A stretch of DNA of 15,212 nucleotides from Mesorhizobium_B sp964242945 (lineage in GTDB: Bacteria; Pseudomonadota; Alphaproteobacteria; Rhizobiales; Rhizobiaceae). The notes below the pieces were generated by a model. That model made no database searches. It was not told where the DNA came from and was given only the letters and a program-made list of their open reading frames with translations. The stretch covers positions 1 through 15,212 of the forward strand of contig CAXTCF010000100.1 of the NCBI GenBank assembly GCA_964242945.1. Direction: 5' to 3'. Shown here piece by piece: positions 13,178 to 15,212 of this stretch (positions are counted from its first letter, which is position 1; each line of letters begins with the position of its first letter). The translations under genes were made by a program, and so were the position numbers.

Positions 13178-14085
13178 GCACGCAGACAGCCGGCAATCGC
13201 GCAGTCAACGCTCAGGCGATCAGCAATCCGGTGATCAGCGAACCGGCCGGCGAACGGATCTGGTCGGCCGTCAAGACGGGGCTCTTCTACCTCGCGGTCG
13301 TCCTGATCGTGGTGGTGGCGGTGTTCCCCTTCTATTACGCCATCCTCACCAGCTTCAAATCGGGGACGGCGCTGTTCGAGGTCAACTACTTCCCGCGCCA
13401 GATCAACTTCGCAAACTACGCCGCCGTGTTGAACCAGGGAGAGTTTCCCCGCAACATCGTCAACTCGGTGATCGTCGCGACGCTCACGGTGGCCATCGCC
13501 CTGCTGCTCGGCGTCACCGCCTCCTACGCCCTGGCGCGGGTGCAGTTCCGCGGACGGACGCTGCTGCTGCTCACCATCCTCGGCGTGTCGATGTTCCCGC
13601 AGATCGCGGTGCTGGCCGGCCTGTTCGAACTGATCCGCGCGATCGGCATCTACAACACGCCGCCGGCGCTGATCCTGTCCTACACGATCTTCACGCTGCC
13701 TTTCACGGTCTGGGTGCTCACCACCTTCATGCGCGACCTGCCGATCGAGATCGAGGAAGCGGCGATCGTGGATGGGGCGACGCCCTGGGTGATCATCACC
13801 AAGGTGTTTCTGCCGCTGATGTGGCCGGCGCTGGTGACAACCGGCTTGCTTGCCTTCATCGGCGCCTGGAACGAGTTCCTCTTCGCCCTGACCTTCACCT
13901 CGTCCAACACGACGCGGACGATCCCCGTGGCGATCGCGCTTCTGTCGGGCGCCACGCAATACGAAACCCCCTGGGGCATCATCATGGCGGCCTCCGTGCT
14001 CGTGACGGTGCCCCTCATCGTGCTTGTGCTGATCTTCCAGCGCAAGATCGTGGCCGGCCTGACGGCAGGCGGCGTCAAAGGCTGA
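13174..14085 (+). CDS. Sugar ABC importer, permease subunit (MalG-like)
   Basis: The 303-residue protein is the second transmembrane subunit. After a 30-residue polar N terminus there are about six membrane segments, starting with TGLFYLAVVLIVVVAVFPFYYAIL. The MalG-type EAA loop is IEEAAIVDGATPWVIITKVFLPLMWPAL, and FIGAWNEFLFALTF is a family hallmark. It lacks the long periplasmic insertion of AglG proteins, which are nearer 380 residues, so the operon looks more like thu than agl. The start overlaps the upstream stop as ATGA. The ATPase gene begins 13 bp after its stop, preceded by GGGAGAGAG. Confidence 0.93.
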   Translation: MSTQTAGNRAVNAQAISNPVISEPAGERIWSAVKTGLFYLAVVLIVVVAVFPFYYAILTSFKSGTALFEVNYFPRQINFANYAAVLNQGEFPRNIVNSVIVATLTVAIALLLGVTASYALARVQFRGRTLLLLTILGVSMFPQIAVLAGLFELIRAIGIYNTPPALILSYTIFTLPFTVWVLTTFMRDLPIEIEEAAIVDGATPWVIITKVFLPLMWPALVTTGLLAFIGAWNEFLFALTFTSSNTTRTIPVAIALLSGATQYETPWGIIMAASVLVTVPLIVLVLIFQRKIVAGLTAGGVKG

Positions 14086-14098
14086 CCGGGAGAGAGTT

Positions 14099-15103
<1,005 letters not shown>

Positions 15104-15159
15104 CGCTCTCCGGCCGACCGCAAATCGGCTGGGTGCCGCACATTCCGACCCGGATTCGG

Positions 15160-15209
15160 CTAGAGCATCGGACGATTAATCGGATGCAGGCTGGTGGTTG
15201 GGGGTGGGA
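15160..15209. repeat. Right copy of the 50-bp inverted repeat
   Basis: This is the reverse-complement partner of 1-50 (46/50 identical). In this copy the centre CGATTAATCG (15172-15181 region) is a perfect 10-bp palindrome, flanked by GCATC and GATGC arms with a few unpaired bases. It begins 56 bp after the ATPase stop codon. Inner flanks of the two copies share no similarity past CTAG, which marks one end of the repeat unit; the outer end may continue beyond the window. Confidence 0.8.
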
Positions 15210-15212
15210 TGC

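Overview
The window looks like chromosomal DNA of a GC-rich alphaproteobacterium, most likely of the Hyphomicrobiales/Rhizobiales (a Mesorhizobium/Phyllobacteriaceae-like organism). This rests on protein content: paired short DUF465 proteins beside purEK, a cysteine-free 41-residue L36, DUF1036, DUF1244, a GapR/DUF2312 protein, and a rhizobial-type sugar ABC importer in E-F-G-K order. The placement is an inference from familiar gene sets; no database was searched.

Layout. Positions 1-50 and 15160-15209 carry two inverted copies of one 50-bp repeat (46/50 identical), so the window begins and ends in a repeat. From the left, two small DUF465 genes point apart (135-314 minus, about 557-772 plus). 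The plus-strand one leads into purE and purK, which overlap by 4 nt and convert AIR to CAIR in purine synthesis. An overlapping pair follows: a small protein with a twin-arginine-like signal and a GMC flavoprotein oxidoreductase without its own signal. This suggests a dehydrogenase exported as a complex. Next come a well-formed promoter, an intrinsic-terminator-like hairpin and the gene for ribosomal protein L36 (ykgO/rpmJ type). Then come an exported TPR protein and a membrane-anchored alpha/beta hydrolase.

The middle block is mostly housekeeping. Pyruvate kinase and an exported DUF1036 protein lie on the minus strand. Opposite and divergent to them is a plus-strand run of an N-formylglutamate amidohydrolase-family protein, DUF1244 and GapR. 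GapR converges on a small Dabb-domain gene across a bidirectional hairpin.

The right third is one transport operon: a solute-binding protein, two membrane permeases and an ATPase, about 4.4 kb. It resembles thuEFGK/aglEFGK importers for trehalose, maltose or other alpha-glucosides. It has its own upstream region with a candidate promoter, a 12-bp palindrome over the -10 box and a structured leader. Stem-loops sit between the binding-protein and permease genes.

I see no integrase, transposase, phage gene, CRISPR array, toxin-antitoxin pair, tRNA or rRNA. I found no clear novel defence or mobile system. The more unusual signals are the end repeats, the L36 leader, the Tat-partnered GMC enzyme and the operator-like palindrome of the sugar operon.
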